DNA of 64,000 nt from Phenylobacterium sp. (GTDB lineage Bacteria > Pseudomonadota > Alphaproteobacteria > Caulobacterales > Caulobacteraceae): assembly GCA_020401865.1 (NCBI GenBank), contig JADCAS010000007.1:62001-126000 (forward strand), in the 5' to 3' direction. The notes under the pieces are model-generated. The model worked only from the letters and a program-made list of their open reading frames with translations. It did not search any database and was not told the DNA's origin. This document shows positions 1 through 7,818 of this stretch, piece after piece. How positions within the stretch are numbered: position 1 is the stretch's first letter; each line of letters starts with the position of its first letter. A program made the translations under genes and the position numbers.

Positions 1-482
1 ATCAGGGCGTCCACCCTCAGGGAGAGCTCAGCTCTGTCTCCCGCCATGTCCTGCACCAGGGACTGCAGGAGCACGCGCCACTCCGCGTAGCGCGCCTGAT
101 TCTCCTCAATCAGTTCGGGATGGCCGGCCGCTGCTCCCCAGAAGGCGAGCCAGACCCGCCATTCCGCCAGCCGTTCGGGATCGAGTGGGAGGGCTTCCAT
201 CAGCACCGCCCAGAGGCGGTCCCGCGGCGAAGCGCCTCGTCCCGCCGCCCGCAGCATGCGGGCCCCGGTTGTCTGGTGGGCGCGTCGCAGCATCGCCACC
301 AGAAGGGCGTCCCGGCCCTCGAAATAGTAGGTGATGGCCCCCGTCGTGCAGTCCGCGGCCCGGGCCAGGCGACGAAGGCTCGCCGCCTCTATGCCCTCTG
401 ACGCCACAAGGGCGAGGCTGGCGTCGAGGAGTTCACCCTTCCGGGCGTCGTGATCCACAAGTCTCGGCATGGCTTGACGCAT
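1..482 (-). CDS. TetR/BetI-like transcriptional regulator (C-terminus cut by window edge)
   Basis: Reading the minus strand gives an open frame that runs off position 1. The N-terminal half is a typical TetR helix-turn-helix: a helix around ASLALVASEGIEAASLRRLA, then the recognition segment DCTTGAITYYFEGRDALLVA (residues about 20-58). The visible C-terminal part (WRVWLAFWGAA, then NQARYAEWR) resembles the ligand domain of BetI-type repressors. Two in-frame ATGs, at 482 and 470, could start it; neither has a clear Shine-Dalgarno, and the second (MPRLVD) looks as plausible. It is divergent from the membrane protein at 540, with a near-palindrome between them, so by the usual TetR logic it probably represses itself and that neighbour. 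The ligand is unknown. About 160 of the usual ~200 residues are present. Confidence 0.88.
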   Translation of the reverse strand, partial: MRQAMPRLVDHDARKGELLDASLALVASEGIEAASLRRLARAADCTTGAITYYFEGRDALLVAMLRRAHQTTGARMLRAAGRGASPRDRLWAVLMEALPLDPERLAEWRVWLAFWGAAAGHPELIEENQARYAEWRVLLQSLVQDMAGDRAELSLRVDAL

Positions 483-507
483 AACATACGTGATGCCAAA
501 AGGGAAA

Positions 508-525
508 ACATAACGATCGATATGT
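508..525. promoter_or_regulatory. Putative TetR operator, 18-bp near-palindrome
   Basis: The sequence ACATAACGATCGATATGT equals its own reverse complement at 16 of 18 positions and lies in the short divergent gap between the TetR gene and the DUF5360-like gene. It ends just before the AAGGAG ribosome-binding site (527-532) of the rightward gene, where a bound repressor would block transcription. A weaker 14-of-18 palindrome lies at 479-496 across the regulator start. Operator function is inferred from position and symmetry only. Confidence 0.5.
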
Positions 526-539
526 GAAGGAGAAGTGCG

Positions 540-986
540 GTGTCGGAAGTGCTGCTCAAGCGCGCGGGCCATGCCCCGATGAGCCGGGCCCTCGCCTTGG
601 GCATCGTGATCACCGATGTGGCGTTCTCCCTCTACTGGGTGCTCTCGGCCGCCTATCTCTTGGGGATCGTGCATGTTCCCGACGCCTATCTCTTCTCCAG
701 GTATCATGATCGACACCTGGTCGCCTGGAACTGGTCATTCCTCCCGCTGGATCTGGCGGCGACCGCCTTCGGCGCCTGGGCCATACTGGCCTCCCGGCGA
801 CAGGGCGAATGGCGAGCCCTCGCCGCCGTTTCGCTGGCGCTCTGGTCCACGGCGGGCGGGATGGCCGTGGCGTACTGGACCTTGATGGGAGAGTTCGACC
901 CCTCCTGGTTCCTTCCAAACCTCCTGGTCTTTGTCTGGCCGCTGTTCTTTCTGCCCAAGCTGGTCCGTGCGCCGACCTCGTCCTGA
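540..986 (+). CDS. Small four-helix membrane protein, DUF5360/YvaD-like
   Basis: This is a 148-residue hydrophobic protein with four predicted membrane spans (roughly residues 18-43, 64-84, 91-113 and 122-140). The stretch VAWNWSFLPLDLAATAFG, followed by a C-terminal PSWFLPNLLVFVWPLFFLPKL, matches my memory of the DUF5360 family, whose Bacillus member YvaD also lies near a TetR gene. The start is GTG 540, with AAGGAG seven bases upstream; an internal ATG at 579 (MSRALALG) is an alternative. The function of the family is unknown. The divergent TetR gene and the palindrome between them suggest inducible expression. Family assignment is from memory and is moderately secure; the membrane topology is clear. 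Confidence 0.78.
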   Translation: MSEVLLKRAGHAPMSRALALGIVITDVAFSLYWVLSAAYLLGIVHVPDAYLFSRYHDRHLVAWNWSFLPLDLAATAFGAWAILASRRQGEWRALAAVSLALWSTAGGMAVAYWTLMGEFDPSWFLPNLLVFVWPLFFLPKLVRAPTSS

Positions 987-1010
987 AGTTTGAACCGAGG
1001 AGCCTCGCGC

Positions 1011-1222
1011 CATGATCACCCCTTTTCGAAGCCTGGTCTGCGCCGCTCGACGCGGCGGCGGTCTGGATGGCGCGGAATGACGGGCTGTCCGATACGGACG
1101 GGGCCCTGGCAATGGTTGTTCGCCCGGATCCCGCCAGCCTTGACGCCCGCGCCTGCACCGTCCTCCCGACTCTGTCTCAGGCGCCCCACCCGGGTTCACG
1201 CCCAACAGGTGCAGGCGTCTGA
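1011..1222 (+). pseudogene. Possible frameshifted gene remnant
   Basis: An ATG at 1011, preceded by GAGGAG, opens a frame (MITPFRSLVCA...) that stops after about 22 codons. A different frame through the same DNA continues protein-like to a TGA at 1220-1222, including the segment AVWMARNDGLSDTDGALAM. One indel near 1040-1055 would join them into a ~70-residue product. I do not recognise the product. The rest of the 987-1371 gap holds only the promoter described separately. This could equally be non-coding high-GC sequence. Confidence 0.25.
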
Positions 1223-1300
1223 ATGACATGGAAAGACATCGGAGATGGGCGAGATGTTACGACCTGACCAGTCTTTTCCGCGTGGAGCCTGCTGCGCACC

Positions 1301-1329
1301 TTGGCGATCCTTTTCGCCCTCTGTATAAT
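1301..1329 (+). promoter_or_regulatory. Consensus-like sigma-70 promoter of the AT-rich gene
   Basis: TTGGCG (1301-1306) and a perfect TATAAT (1324-1329) are separated by exactly 17 bases, 42 bases upstream of the GTG start at 1372. Four of six -35 positions match TTGACA. A perfect TATAAT is unusual for this GC-rich chromosome and coincides with the left edge of the AT-rich DNA, which suggests the promoter partly came with that DNA. Confidence 0.6.
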
Positions 1330-1371
1330 GAAAACAAAATACATCGTTTAAAATAAGAAGGATAAGGAGTC

Positions 1372-1848
1372 GTGAAAAAAATACTGTTTCTAACTTCTAT
1401 GACTTCTGTTGTATTGATTATGGAATGGTTATTGATTTTAAGCGGAATCGTTCCATTAGAAGCACTAGAACCATCAAGAATCAACGCTACCGGATATAGA
1501 ACATGGTTTATGTCATTTTCAGTTCCCGATCTATGGATAATTAGTTGGTGCTTGTTAAGTGTTCTTTCTGCTTTAAGAAACAATAATTCTGCAATACTTC
1601 TTTCTATGATAACAGGTTCATCAATGGTATTCCTTGCATTGGTCACTATCACATTTTATGCTCAAAACTCAATGTTGTTTGATTTAAATTATTACCAATT
1701 ATTCGAGAATTTGGCTGTCGCCTGGCTTTTGATGGCCGGTGGTTGGTTGATTTTTTCTGGTATTCAAAGATTTGGTAGTGTTCCTGTAGAGGATGAAAAT
1801 CAAAAGCAGGGGTCTCCTGGTCGAACCGTCGAGGCCGACGGTGATTAA
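1372..1848 (+). CDS. AT-rich gene for a small four-helix membrane protein, probably horizontally acquired
   Basis: The 158-residue product has four hydrophobic spans (about residues 4-27, 45-68, 73-96 and 106-131) and no motif I recognise. A hand count over 1381-1740 gives 125 G/C in 360 bases, about 35%, against roughly two thirds GC in the genes on both sides. Codons such as TTA, ATA and AAT, scarce nearby, are common here. The start is GTG 1372, with AGAAGG (1356-1361) and AAGGAG (1364-1369) upstream. After about residue 140 the composition returns to high GC and the tail (EDENQKQGSPGRTVEADGD) overlaps the start of the SDR gene, so the native C-terminus may have been lost or replaced. It has its own consensus promoter. 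Function is unknown. Confidence 0.8.
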   Translation: MKKILFLTSMTSVVLIMEWLLILSGIVPLEALEPSRINATGYRTWFMSFSVPDLWIISWCLLSVLSALRNNNSAILLSMITGSSMVFLALVTITFYAQNSMLFDLNYYQLFENLAVAWLLMAGGWLIFSGIQRFGSVPVEDENQKQGSPGRTVEADGD

Positions 1849-2632
1849 GGGTCGGACCATCGCCGTCTTCGGCGCGACGGGCGGACTGGGCGCCGCGCTG
1901 GTGGCGGAGCTGATCCGCAGGGGCGCCGCCGTCGTCGCGGTTACCCGCCGGCCAGGCGCGACCCTCCTCGACAGCCCTCTCGCGGCACAGGTGGCGATCG
2001 ACCTCGAGAGCCCGGAGAGCATCGAGAAGGGGGTTGCGGCCCTCCCGGGTCTGGACGCCGCCGTCTTCGTGACGGGGATCGATGTGCGCAAGCCTCTTGC
2101 CGATCACTCCGAAGACGAGATCAGCCGTCTGCTGAGGATCAATCTTGAGGGACCGATCCTCGCGACGCGCCGTCTCATCGACCGGGTCCGGGACGGAGGT
2201 GTGATCGCCCATGTCGGCGGCTTTGCAGACGGCCGGCTGGCCCTGCCGTACTACACAGCGGATGTCGCCTCGCGCGCCGGCCTGGCGGCCTTCAGCGAGG
2301 CGCTCACTCGGGAACTGAGATTGGAGGGCCGCGACATCGTGGTCAGCTATCTGTGCCCGGAACCCGCCGAGACCGACGCTGAGCGACCGTACCTTGACCT
2401 CTGGCGCTCCATGGGAACGTCAGTCGCCGCGCCGTCAATGGTCGCCCGGTTCATCGCCGACTCCCTTGAGACCCGGCCAGGGCTCCGGATGATGGGCGGG
2501 GCGTCCCGTCTCATCGCCTGGATCAACGCCCTGTCCCCTGGCGCGGCGGACGTGGTCGCACTCAATCGCATGGGCCGCCAGCTTCGTGAGGCGTTCGGCC
2601 GACCGGCGGGGCATTCTTCCGCAGGAGACTAA
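1841..2632 (+). CDS. Short-chain dehydrogenase/reductase
   Basis: This Rossmann-fold protein has the N-terminal dinucleotide motif VFGATGGLGAALVAEL (near residues 9-25), DAAVFVTG in the NAG position, and a Tyr region at LPYYTADVASRAGLAAF. The canonical YxxxK is altered here: the Tyr is followed by TADVASR, so the usual lysine is not obvious and catalysis may differ. I chose GTG 1841 because GAGG lies six bases upstream and the protein then begins MIKGRTIAVFGATG, as expected for the family. An in-frame ATG at 1793 would add 16 residues but has no properly spaced ribosome-binding site. The start overlaps the end of the AT-rich gene by eight bases, so translation may be coupled. Substrate is unknown. 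Confidence 0.85.
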   Translation: MIKGRTIAVFGATGGLGAALVAELIRRGAAVVAVTRRPGATLLDSPLAAQVAIDLESPESIEKGVAALPGLDAAVFVTGIDVRKPLADHSEDEISRLLRINLEGPILATRRLIDRVRDGGVIAHVGGFADGRLALPYYTADVASRAGLAAFSEALTRELRLEGRDIVVSYLCPEPAETDAERPYLDLWRSMGTSVAAPSMVARFIADSLETRPGLRMMGGASRLIAWINALSPGAADVVALNRMGRQLREAFGRPAGHSSAGD

Positions 2633-2685
2633 ATCCCGCGGTGGCTCAGGTCCTGCCGGAAGTCCAGTCGCCGGGCGGAAGGGCG

Positions 2686-3066
2686 TCAACCTCCCCGGCC
2701 GGCTCGCAGTTCCGCCGCCACCGGACAGCTCTTCTGGATCGCCGCCTGCTCCAGAGCGTCGTACTCGCCCTTCAGGCGAGACAGTTCCTCCTTGCGGTCA
2801 TTGCCGCCAGCCAAGAAGAAAAGGGCGGGCCAGAAGAGGACAAGGCCGACGCCCATGGCGATCGCGTCGCTGTTGGCCTGCTGCTTCTGGGCGCCGGCGA
2901 CCTCCCGCACCCTGCCCGAGACCCGCATCAGCTCTGACCGGACCTGGTCGCAGTCATAGCCCGAATACTGGATCGGCGAGACATAGGCGGCCGAGATCCT
3001 GTCAGGCGACGACGCGCAGCCGGCGAGGATGGACGCGCAAAGCGCAGCGGTGACGATGGGTTTCAT
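2686..3066 (-). CDS. Small lipoprotein with a C-terminal membrane segment
   Basis: The 126-residue product begins with a signal peptide ending in the lipobox LAGC (Cys around residue 17), so it is probably lipidated and anchored in the cell envelope. A conserved-looking segment YVSPIQYSGYDCDQVRSELM follows, then a helical stretch, a hydrophobic span (IAMGVGLVLFWPALFFLAGG) and a charged helix (RKEELSRLKGEYDALEQAA). AGGAGG lies five bases before the ATG. Similar proteins occur widely in alphaproteobacteria without known function, to my recollection sometimes mislabelled as transporter components. It is a single leftward gene downstream of the WYL regulator. Confidence 0.8.
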   Translation of the reverse strand: MKPIVTAALCASILAGCASSPDRISAAYVSPIQYSGYDCDQVRSELMRVSGRVREVAGAQKQQANSDAIAMGVGLVLFWPALFFLAGGNDRKEELSRLKGEYDALEQAAIQKSCPVAAELRAGRGG

Positions 3067-3123
3067 GTTGCCCTCCTGGCGCCTCCTCGGCGCCTCTGGA
3101 CGTCACTCTAAGCGGCCCACCCG

Positions 3124-4125
3124 TCAGGGCGGGTCGTTTGGCGCGGCGGGCTCCACTGACGGGAACCGCGCCAGTTCCTCCGACATCAGCGCTTTCAGCC
3201 GGTCCGGCCCCACGATCTCGATCTCGCCCCGCCAGGTGAACAGGTGCCAGCAGAGTTCCAGCAACCCGCCGACCCGCATCCGCAGAATGAGGCTCCCGTC
3301 GGCCTGGGTCTCGAAGGTCTGGCCGGGATGGAAGAGGAAGGCCCGAGCCAGGTCCGCCGATCCCGGCCGTACGCGCAGCACAACGTCCTCTGCGGGCTCC
3401 TGGAAGACGCCGAACGACTGGTTGGCGAAGGCTTCCATCTCGAAACCCTCCGGAAGCTGGGCGGCGACGTCCAGCACCTCGACGTCCGCCATCCGGTCCA
3501 CGCGCCAGAGAACCGGCTCCGGCGCGCCCTCGCGGCGTCCGACCAGGTAATAGACTGAGCCGAAAAGCAGACCGCACGGATCGACGGTGCGCATCATCGC
3601 CTCGCCCTCGCCCCGCGCGGTGTAGGCGAAGCGAACCTGCTTCATGGCCAGCAGGGCCGCCCTCAGCCGCCGCAGGACCTCGGGGTTGCAGGCCGGGCGA
3701 GGCCCGGGCCGCAGGGCGATGCGCTCGGTCAGGGCCAGGGCTTCCACGTCCGCGGCGTAGCGGATCCTCAGGCCCGGCCGGATCCGGGACTCCACCTTCC
3801 CCGCCAGGCGGACCAGGTTTTCGGCGCGGTCGGGCAGGCCGGCCTGGCGGGAGGCTTCCGCCGCCAGGGCGAGGTCGGCCAGTTCCTCCACGGTCGGGGT
3901 CTCGAAGAAGGGGTCAAGGCCACCCGGGATTCGGAAGCGCTTGGCGCGCCCCTCGCGGATTTCTTCCATCTGGGGGAACAGGTCGCGGACCGCGTCCCGC
4001 ATCCGCTCGGCGGTCCGGCGATCCACGCCGAATTCTCCGGCGACCTCCTCCAGGCTGAGACCTTCTGCGGACCCCGCCAGGCGACGGGCGAGGTGAAGAA
4101 GGGCGGTGGCCTTGTCCAGGCGCAT
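3124..4125 (-). CDS. WYL-domain transcriptional regulator (DeoR-type HTH)
   Basis: This 333-residue protein has an N-terminal winged helix (LSLEEVAGEFGVDRRTAERMRDAV, residues about 23-48), a middle helical linker, and a WYL domain containing VRFAYTARGEGE, VDPCGLLFGSVYYLVGRRE and LWRVDRM. A C-terminal WCX-like extension (EDVVLRVRPGSADLARAFLF) follows. WYL proteins are ligand-sensing regulators, some binding single-stranded DNA or nucleotides and controlling DNA-damage or defence genes. No such genes are adjacent here, so the target cannot be named. The start ATG has GGAG six bases upstream. Confidence 0.87.
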   Translation of the reverse strand: MRLDKATALLHLARRLAGSAEGLSLEEVAGEFGVDRRTAERMRDAVRDLFPQMEEIREGRAKRFRIPGGLDPFFETPTVEELADLALAAEASRQAGLPDRAENLVRLAGKVESRIRPGLRIRYAADVEALALTERIALRPGPRPACNPEVLRRLRAALLAMKQVRFAYTARGEGEAMMRTVDPCGLLFGSVYYLVGRREGAPEPVLWRVDRMADVEVLDVAAQLPEGFEMEAFANQSFGVFQEPAEDVVLRVRPGSADLARAFLFHPGQTFETQADGSLILRMRVGGLLELCWHLFTWRGEIEIVGPDRLKALMSEELARFPSVEPAAPNDPP

Positions 4126-4259
4126 GCGGGGCTCCGGCGTCCGTGTCCGGAAGACCCTGTCCCGCCTGGGCGCGAAGGTTCAAGGCCTGGCCGGCCCGGC
4201 GGGCGCGACATACGACCGGAACTGTCGTGAGACAGTCCTCCTCGTCCCGCGGCAGACCC

Positions 4260-7200
4260 CTACCAGGTGTCGATCCAGGCCCGCTTCTTTCCTGTGCGGG
4301 AAGGCTGGGGATTGGCCCTCAGCCCCATCGCCAGCCACCGGCGGGAGTCCGCCGGGTCGATGACGTCGTCCACCTCGAAGACCGTGCCGGCGTTCACGGC
4401 GCGCGCCCAGTTGTAGGCCTCGGCCACCCATTTGTCGTAGAGGGCCCGGCGGGCCGGGATGTCCTCGATCGCCTGTAGTTCGCCGCGCCGTCCGAGCTTG
4501 ATCTGGCCTTCCAGACCCATGCCGGCGAACTCGCCGGTGGGCCAGGCGACGGAGAAGAAGGTCTCGTCGAAGCTGCCCGCGGCCATGGCGATGGCGCCCA
4601 GGCCATAGGCCTTGCGCAGGACGATGTTGAAGACCGGGGTCGTGATGTTGGCGCCGGCGACGTACATCCGGGCGCAGTGCCGGATCAGGGCGGTCTTCTC
4701 GGCCTCGGGCCCCACCATGTTCCCGGGGGTGTCGATGAGGGACAGGAGGGGGATGTCGAAGGCGTCGCACAGCTGCATGAACCGGCTGGCCTTGTCCGCC
4801 CCGACGCTCTCTATGGCGCCCCCGGAGGTGGAGTTGCAGTTGTTGGCGATCACGCCGACCGTCCGACCCTCGATGCGGATCAGCGCGGTGATCATTGAGG
4901 TCGCCCAGCGCGGCCTCAGCTCCAGCACGGAGCCCACGTCGGCCAGGGTCTCGATGACCTTGCGGATGTCGTACACCGCTCGGCGGTTCTCCGGGATGAT
5001 GTGCCGCAGGGGGCGCTGGTCATGGGCGGTCCAGCTGGCGAGCGGCCCCTGGAAATAGGACAGGTAGGTCTTGGCCAGGGCGACCGCATCGGCCTCGTCC
5101 TCGGCCAGCAGGTCGATGACCCCGTTGGGCTCCTGGATGCTGACCGGGCCCACCTCGTCGGGCGAGTAGGCGCCCAGGCCGCCGCCCTCGATCATGGCCG
5201 GCCCGCCGATCCCCATGGAGGAATCCTGGGTTGCAATGATGACGTCGCAGGCGCCCAGCAGGACCACATTGCCGGCGAAGCAGTAGCCCGAGTTCACCCC
5301 GACGATGGGCACGAGCCCGGACAGCTTGCCCAGTTCGCGCCAGGTCCGGGTCGACAGCCCGCCCAGGGAGGTGACTCCGGACGAGCCGATGGGCGGACCC
5401 GACCCGCCGCCGGTCCGGCCGCCGCCGCCTTCGGAGAACAGGACCACGGGAAGTTTGCTGTGCTGGGCCACGCGCAGCATGCGGTCGGTCTTCTGGTGGC
5501 TCTTGGTCCCCTGGGTCCCGGCCAGGACCGTGTAGTCGTAGGCCACGACGGCGCAGCGGGCGGCCTCGGGACCGAAGAGGTCGCCATTCACCTGCCCGAC
5601 GCCGATCACCATGCCGTCGGCCGAGGTCCGCACAATGCGCTCCTCAAGCACCTCCTGGGTGTCCGACCGCATCCGGCCGGCGGTGACCAGGGGGCCGTAC
5701 TCGATGAAGCTGTCCGGGTCGCAGAGGTCGGCGACATTCTCGCGCGCCGTGCGCCGGTTGTGGGCCCGCCGCCGCTCCACCGCCTGGGGCCGCCCGGCGT
5801 CGCTGGCCAGGAAGTGCAGGCGCTGGACCTCGGCCAGGTCCGGACGGATCTCGTCCGGATCGGGCGCCCGGGCGCCGACATAGTCGCCCTCCACCTCGCC
5901 GGGCTCGACGAACAGGATCGGCGTGTCCTCGAAGACGGTGTCGCCGGCCTCCAGGGTCACTGCGCGGACAATCCCGGAGACGTCCGAGGCGATGACGTGC
6001 TCCATCTTCAGAGCCTCCATCACCGCCACGGGCTGTCCGGCTCGCACCGTGTCGCCGGGCGAGACCGCGAGGCTGAGGACGAGGCCCTGCAGGGGGGTCA
6101 GGACGGGAACGGTCCCGGCGGGTCCCTGAGCCGCCTCCCGGGGGGCGGCGGCTTCAGGCGCCACAGCGACGCCGCCCTCGCCAGGTTTCACCGACAGCAC
6201 CGCCAGGGGGTCCACCAGGTCGATCTTCGCCCCGGCCTTGCGCACCGCTCCGCCGGCAGACCCGAAGTAGCGCGCCCGGTCCTCCCCGGCGGCGAGCAGG
6301 GTCTCCGCATGCTCCTCGACATACCGGGTGTGCAGCGTCCCGGCGGGAAGGGCGTCGCTGGCCAGCAGGGCCTGGAGGAAGCCGATATTGGTCTTCGCCC
6401 CCGCGATCTTGAACTCGGACAGGGCGCGGCGCGCCCGGGCGGCGGCGGCTGCCAGATCGCGGCCGTGGGTGATGACCTTGGCCAGAAGGGAGTCGTAGCG
6501 CGCCGAGGTGGCGTAGCCGGCGTAGCCGTAGCCATCGACGCGCACCCCCGGTCCCGAGGGTGGGTCGTAGGCGGCCAGCACCCCGCCGGAGGGCCGCGAG
6601 CCGCCGTCTGCGGTCATGGTCTCCAGGTTGACCCGGGCCTGGATCGCCGCCCCCTGCGGCGCTGGCGCGCCGTCCGCGAGGCCCAGGTCGGCCAGGCGCG
6701 CGCCGTCGGCGATGCGCAGCTGCAGCTCGACCAGATCCAGGCCCAGCACCATCTCGGTCACGGTGTGCTCGACCTGGAGGCGGGCGTTGGCCTCGATGAA
6801 GGCAAAGCGCGGCGGCGCGCCCGGGCGGGCGTCCACGAGGAACTCGATGGTGCCAAGGCCGCGATAGCTGGCGGCCTCTCCGAGAGCGACCGCTGCGGCG
6901 AGCATTTCCTGGCGCAGGGACTCCGGCAGGCCGAAGGCCGGCGCGATCTCGATGACCTTCTGGCGCTGCCGCTGGAGCGAGCATTCCCGGTCCCAGAGGT
7001 GGACGATCCCGCCCGCGCCATCCCCAAGGACCTGGACCTCCAGGTGGCGGGCGCGCGGCATCAGCTCCTCGACATAGAGGTCGCCCGAGCCGAATGCGGT
7101 CTGCGCTTCGGAGGCGGCGCGCTCGAAGGCCTGCGGCAGCTCGGCGGCGTCGATCACCGGCCGCATGCCTCGTCCGCCGCCGCCGGCCACCGCCTTCAGC

Positions 7201-7667
7201 ATGACGGCGCCGCCCTTGCCCAGGCTTGCCAGGAAGGCCTGCGCCTCCGCCAGGGAGACCGGCCGGCTGATCCCGGACGGGAGGGGAATGCCGCAGGACT
7301 CCGCCAGGGCGCGGGCGGCGGCCTTGTCGCCGAACAGGCGCAGGCTTTCCGGGCGGGGACCGACGAAGGTCAGTCCTGCGGCCTCGCAGGCCCGGGCGAA
7401 GTCGGCGTTCTCGCTCAGGAAGCCATAGCCCGGGTGGATGGCGTCGCAGCCTGCCGACCGGGCGGCGGCGATCACGCCCTCGATGTCCAGGTAGGCCGGA
7501 ACGCCGGTGCGCCCCAGGGCGACCGCCTCATCCGCCACGCGGACGTGGAGCGAGGCGGCGTCATCCTCGGCGTAGACCGCCACGGTCCCGACTCCCATGT
7601 CGGCGGCGGTCCGGGCGATCCGGATGGCGATCTCGCCGCGGTTGGCGATCAGCAGACGCTTTGGCAT
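4260..7667 (-). CDS. Single-chain biotin-dependent acyl-CoA carboxylase (BC-BCCP-CT fusion)
   Basis: One 1135-residue polypeptide carries the full carboxylase. Biotin carboxylase occupies residues 1 to about 450 (KRLLIANRGEIAIRI start, ATP-grasp KAVAGGGGRGMRPV, FIEANARLQVEHTVTE). Biotin carboxyl carrier spans about 520-590, with the biotinyl Lys554 in EALKMEHV rather than the usual AMKM. Carboxyltransferase spans about 620-1135 (GGGGRTGGGSG, then FDIPLLSLIDTPG and GAIAMAAGSFDETFF). This order matches single-chain long-chain acyl-CoA carboxylases such as the one described from Mycobacterium avium. It would use ATP and bicarbonate to carboxylate an acyl-CoA; the specific acyl group cannot be read from sequence. 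I chose ATG 7667 (MPKRLLIANRGE), preceded by GGAAGG; upstream codons in frame lack family similarity. Confidence 0.92.
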   Translation of the reverse strand: MPKRLLIANRGEIAIRIARTAADMGVGTVAVYAEDDAASLHVRVADEAVALGRTGVPAYLDIEGVIAAARSAGCDAIHPGYGFLSENADFARACEAAGLTFVGPRPESLRLFGDKAAARALAESCGIPLPSGISRPVSLAEAQAFLASLGKGGAVMLKAVAGGGGRGMRPVIDAAELPQAFERAASEAQTAFGSGDLYVEELMPRARHLEVQVLGDGAGGIVHLWDRECSLQRQRQKVIEIAPAFGLPESLRQEMLAAAVALGEAASYRGLGTIEFLVDARPGAPPRFAFIEANARLQVEHTVTEMVLGLDLVELQLRIADGARLADLGLADGAPAPQGAAIQARVNLETMTADGGSRPSGGVLAAYDPPSGPGVRVDGYGYAGYATSARYDSLLAKVITHGRDLAAAAARARRALSEFKIAGAKTNIGFLQALLASDALPAGTLHTRYVEEHAETLLAAGEDRARYFGSAGGAVRKAGAKIDLVDPLAVLSVKPGEGGVAVAPEAAAPREAAQGPAGTVPVLTPLQGLVLSLAVSPGDTVRAGQPVAVMEALKMEHVIASDVSGIVRAVTLEAGDTVFEDTPILFVEPGEVEGDYVGARAPDPDEIRPDLAEVQRLHFLASDAGRPQAVERRRAHNRRTARENVADLCDPDSFIEYGPLVTAGRMRSDTQEVLEERIVRTSADGMVIGVGQVNGDLFGPEAARCAVVAYDYTVLAGTQGTKSHQKTDRMLRVAQHSKLPVVLFSEGGGGRTGGGSGPPIGSSGVTSLGGLSTRTWRELGKLSGLVPIVGVNSGYCFAGNVVLLGACDVIIATQDSSMGIGGPAMIEGGGLGAYSPDEVGPVSIQEPNGVIDLLAEDEADAVALAKTYLSYFQGPLASWTAHDQRPLRHIIPENRRAVYDIRKVIETLADVGSVLELRPRWATSMITALIRIEGRTVGVIANNCNSTSGGAIESVGADKASRFMQLCDAFDIPLLSLIDTPGNMVGPEAEKTALIRHCARMYVAGANITTPVFNIVLRKAYGLGAIAMAAGSFDETFFSVAWPTGEFAGMGLEGQIKLGRRGELQAIEDIPARRALYDKWVAEAYNWARAVNAGTVFEVDDVIDPADSRRWLAMGLRANPQPSRTGKKRAWIDTW

Positions 7668-7818
7668 CGGGCTTCCTTCCCACTCTCGGGCCGTCTTGGG
7701 CGGCCTCCGGAGCCGGTATAGCATCCAACGCCCCGCAGGACGCCAGCCCCGGAGCTCGCCCGGGCTCCGGCCCTGGTCTAGGTTGCACGGCATCCAGTCT
7801 GGTGAGGGCGCCTGCAAC

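Noticed and set aside
5001..7721. A 906-codon rightward open frame opposite the carboxylase
   Set aside because: No domain or signal in the translation, and the minus-strand frame has all carboxylase motifs. It is a GC-driven shadow.
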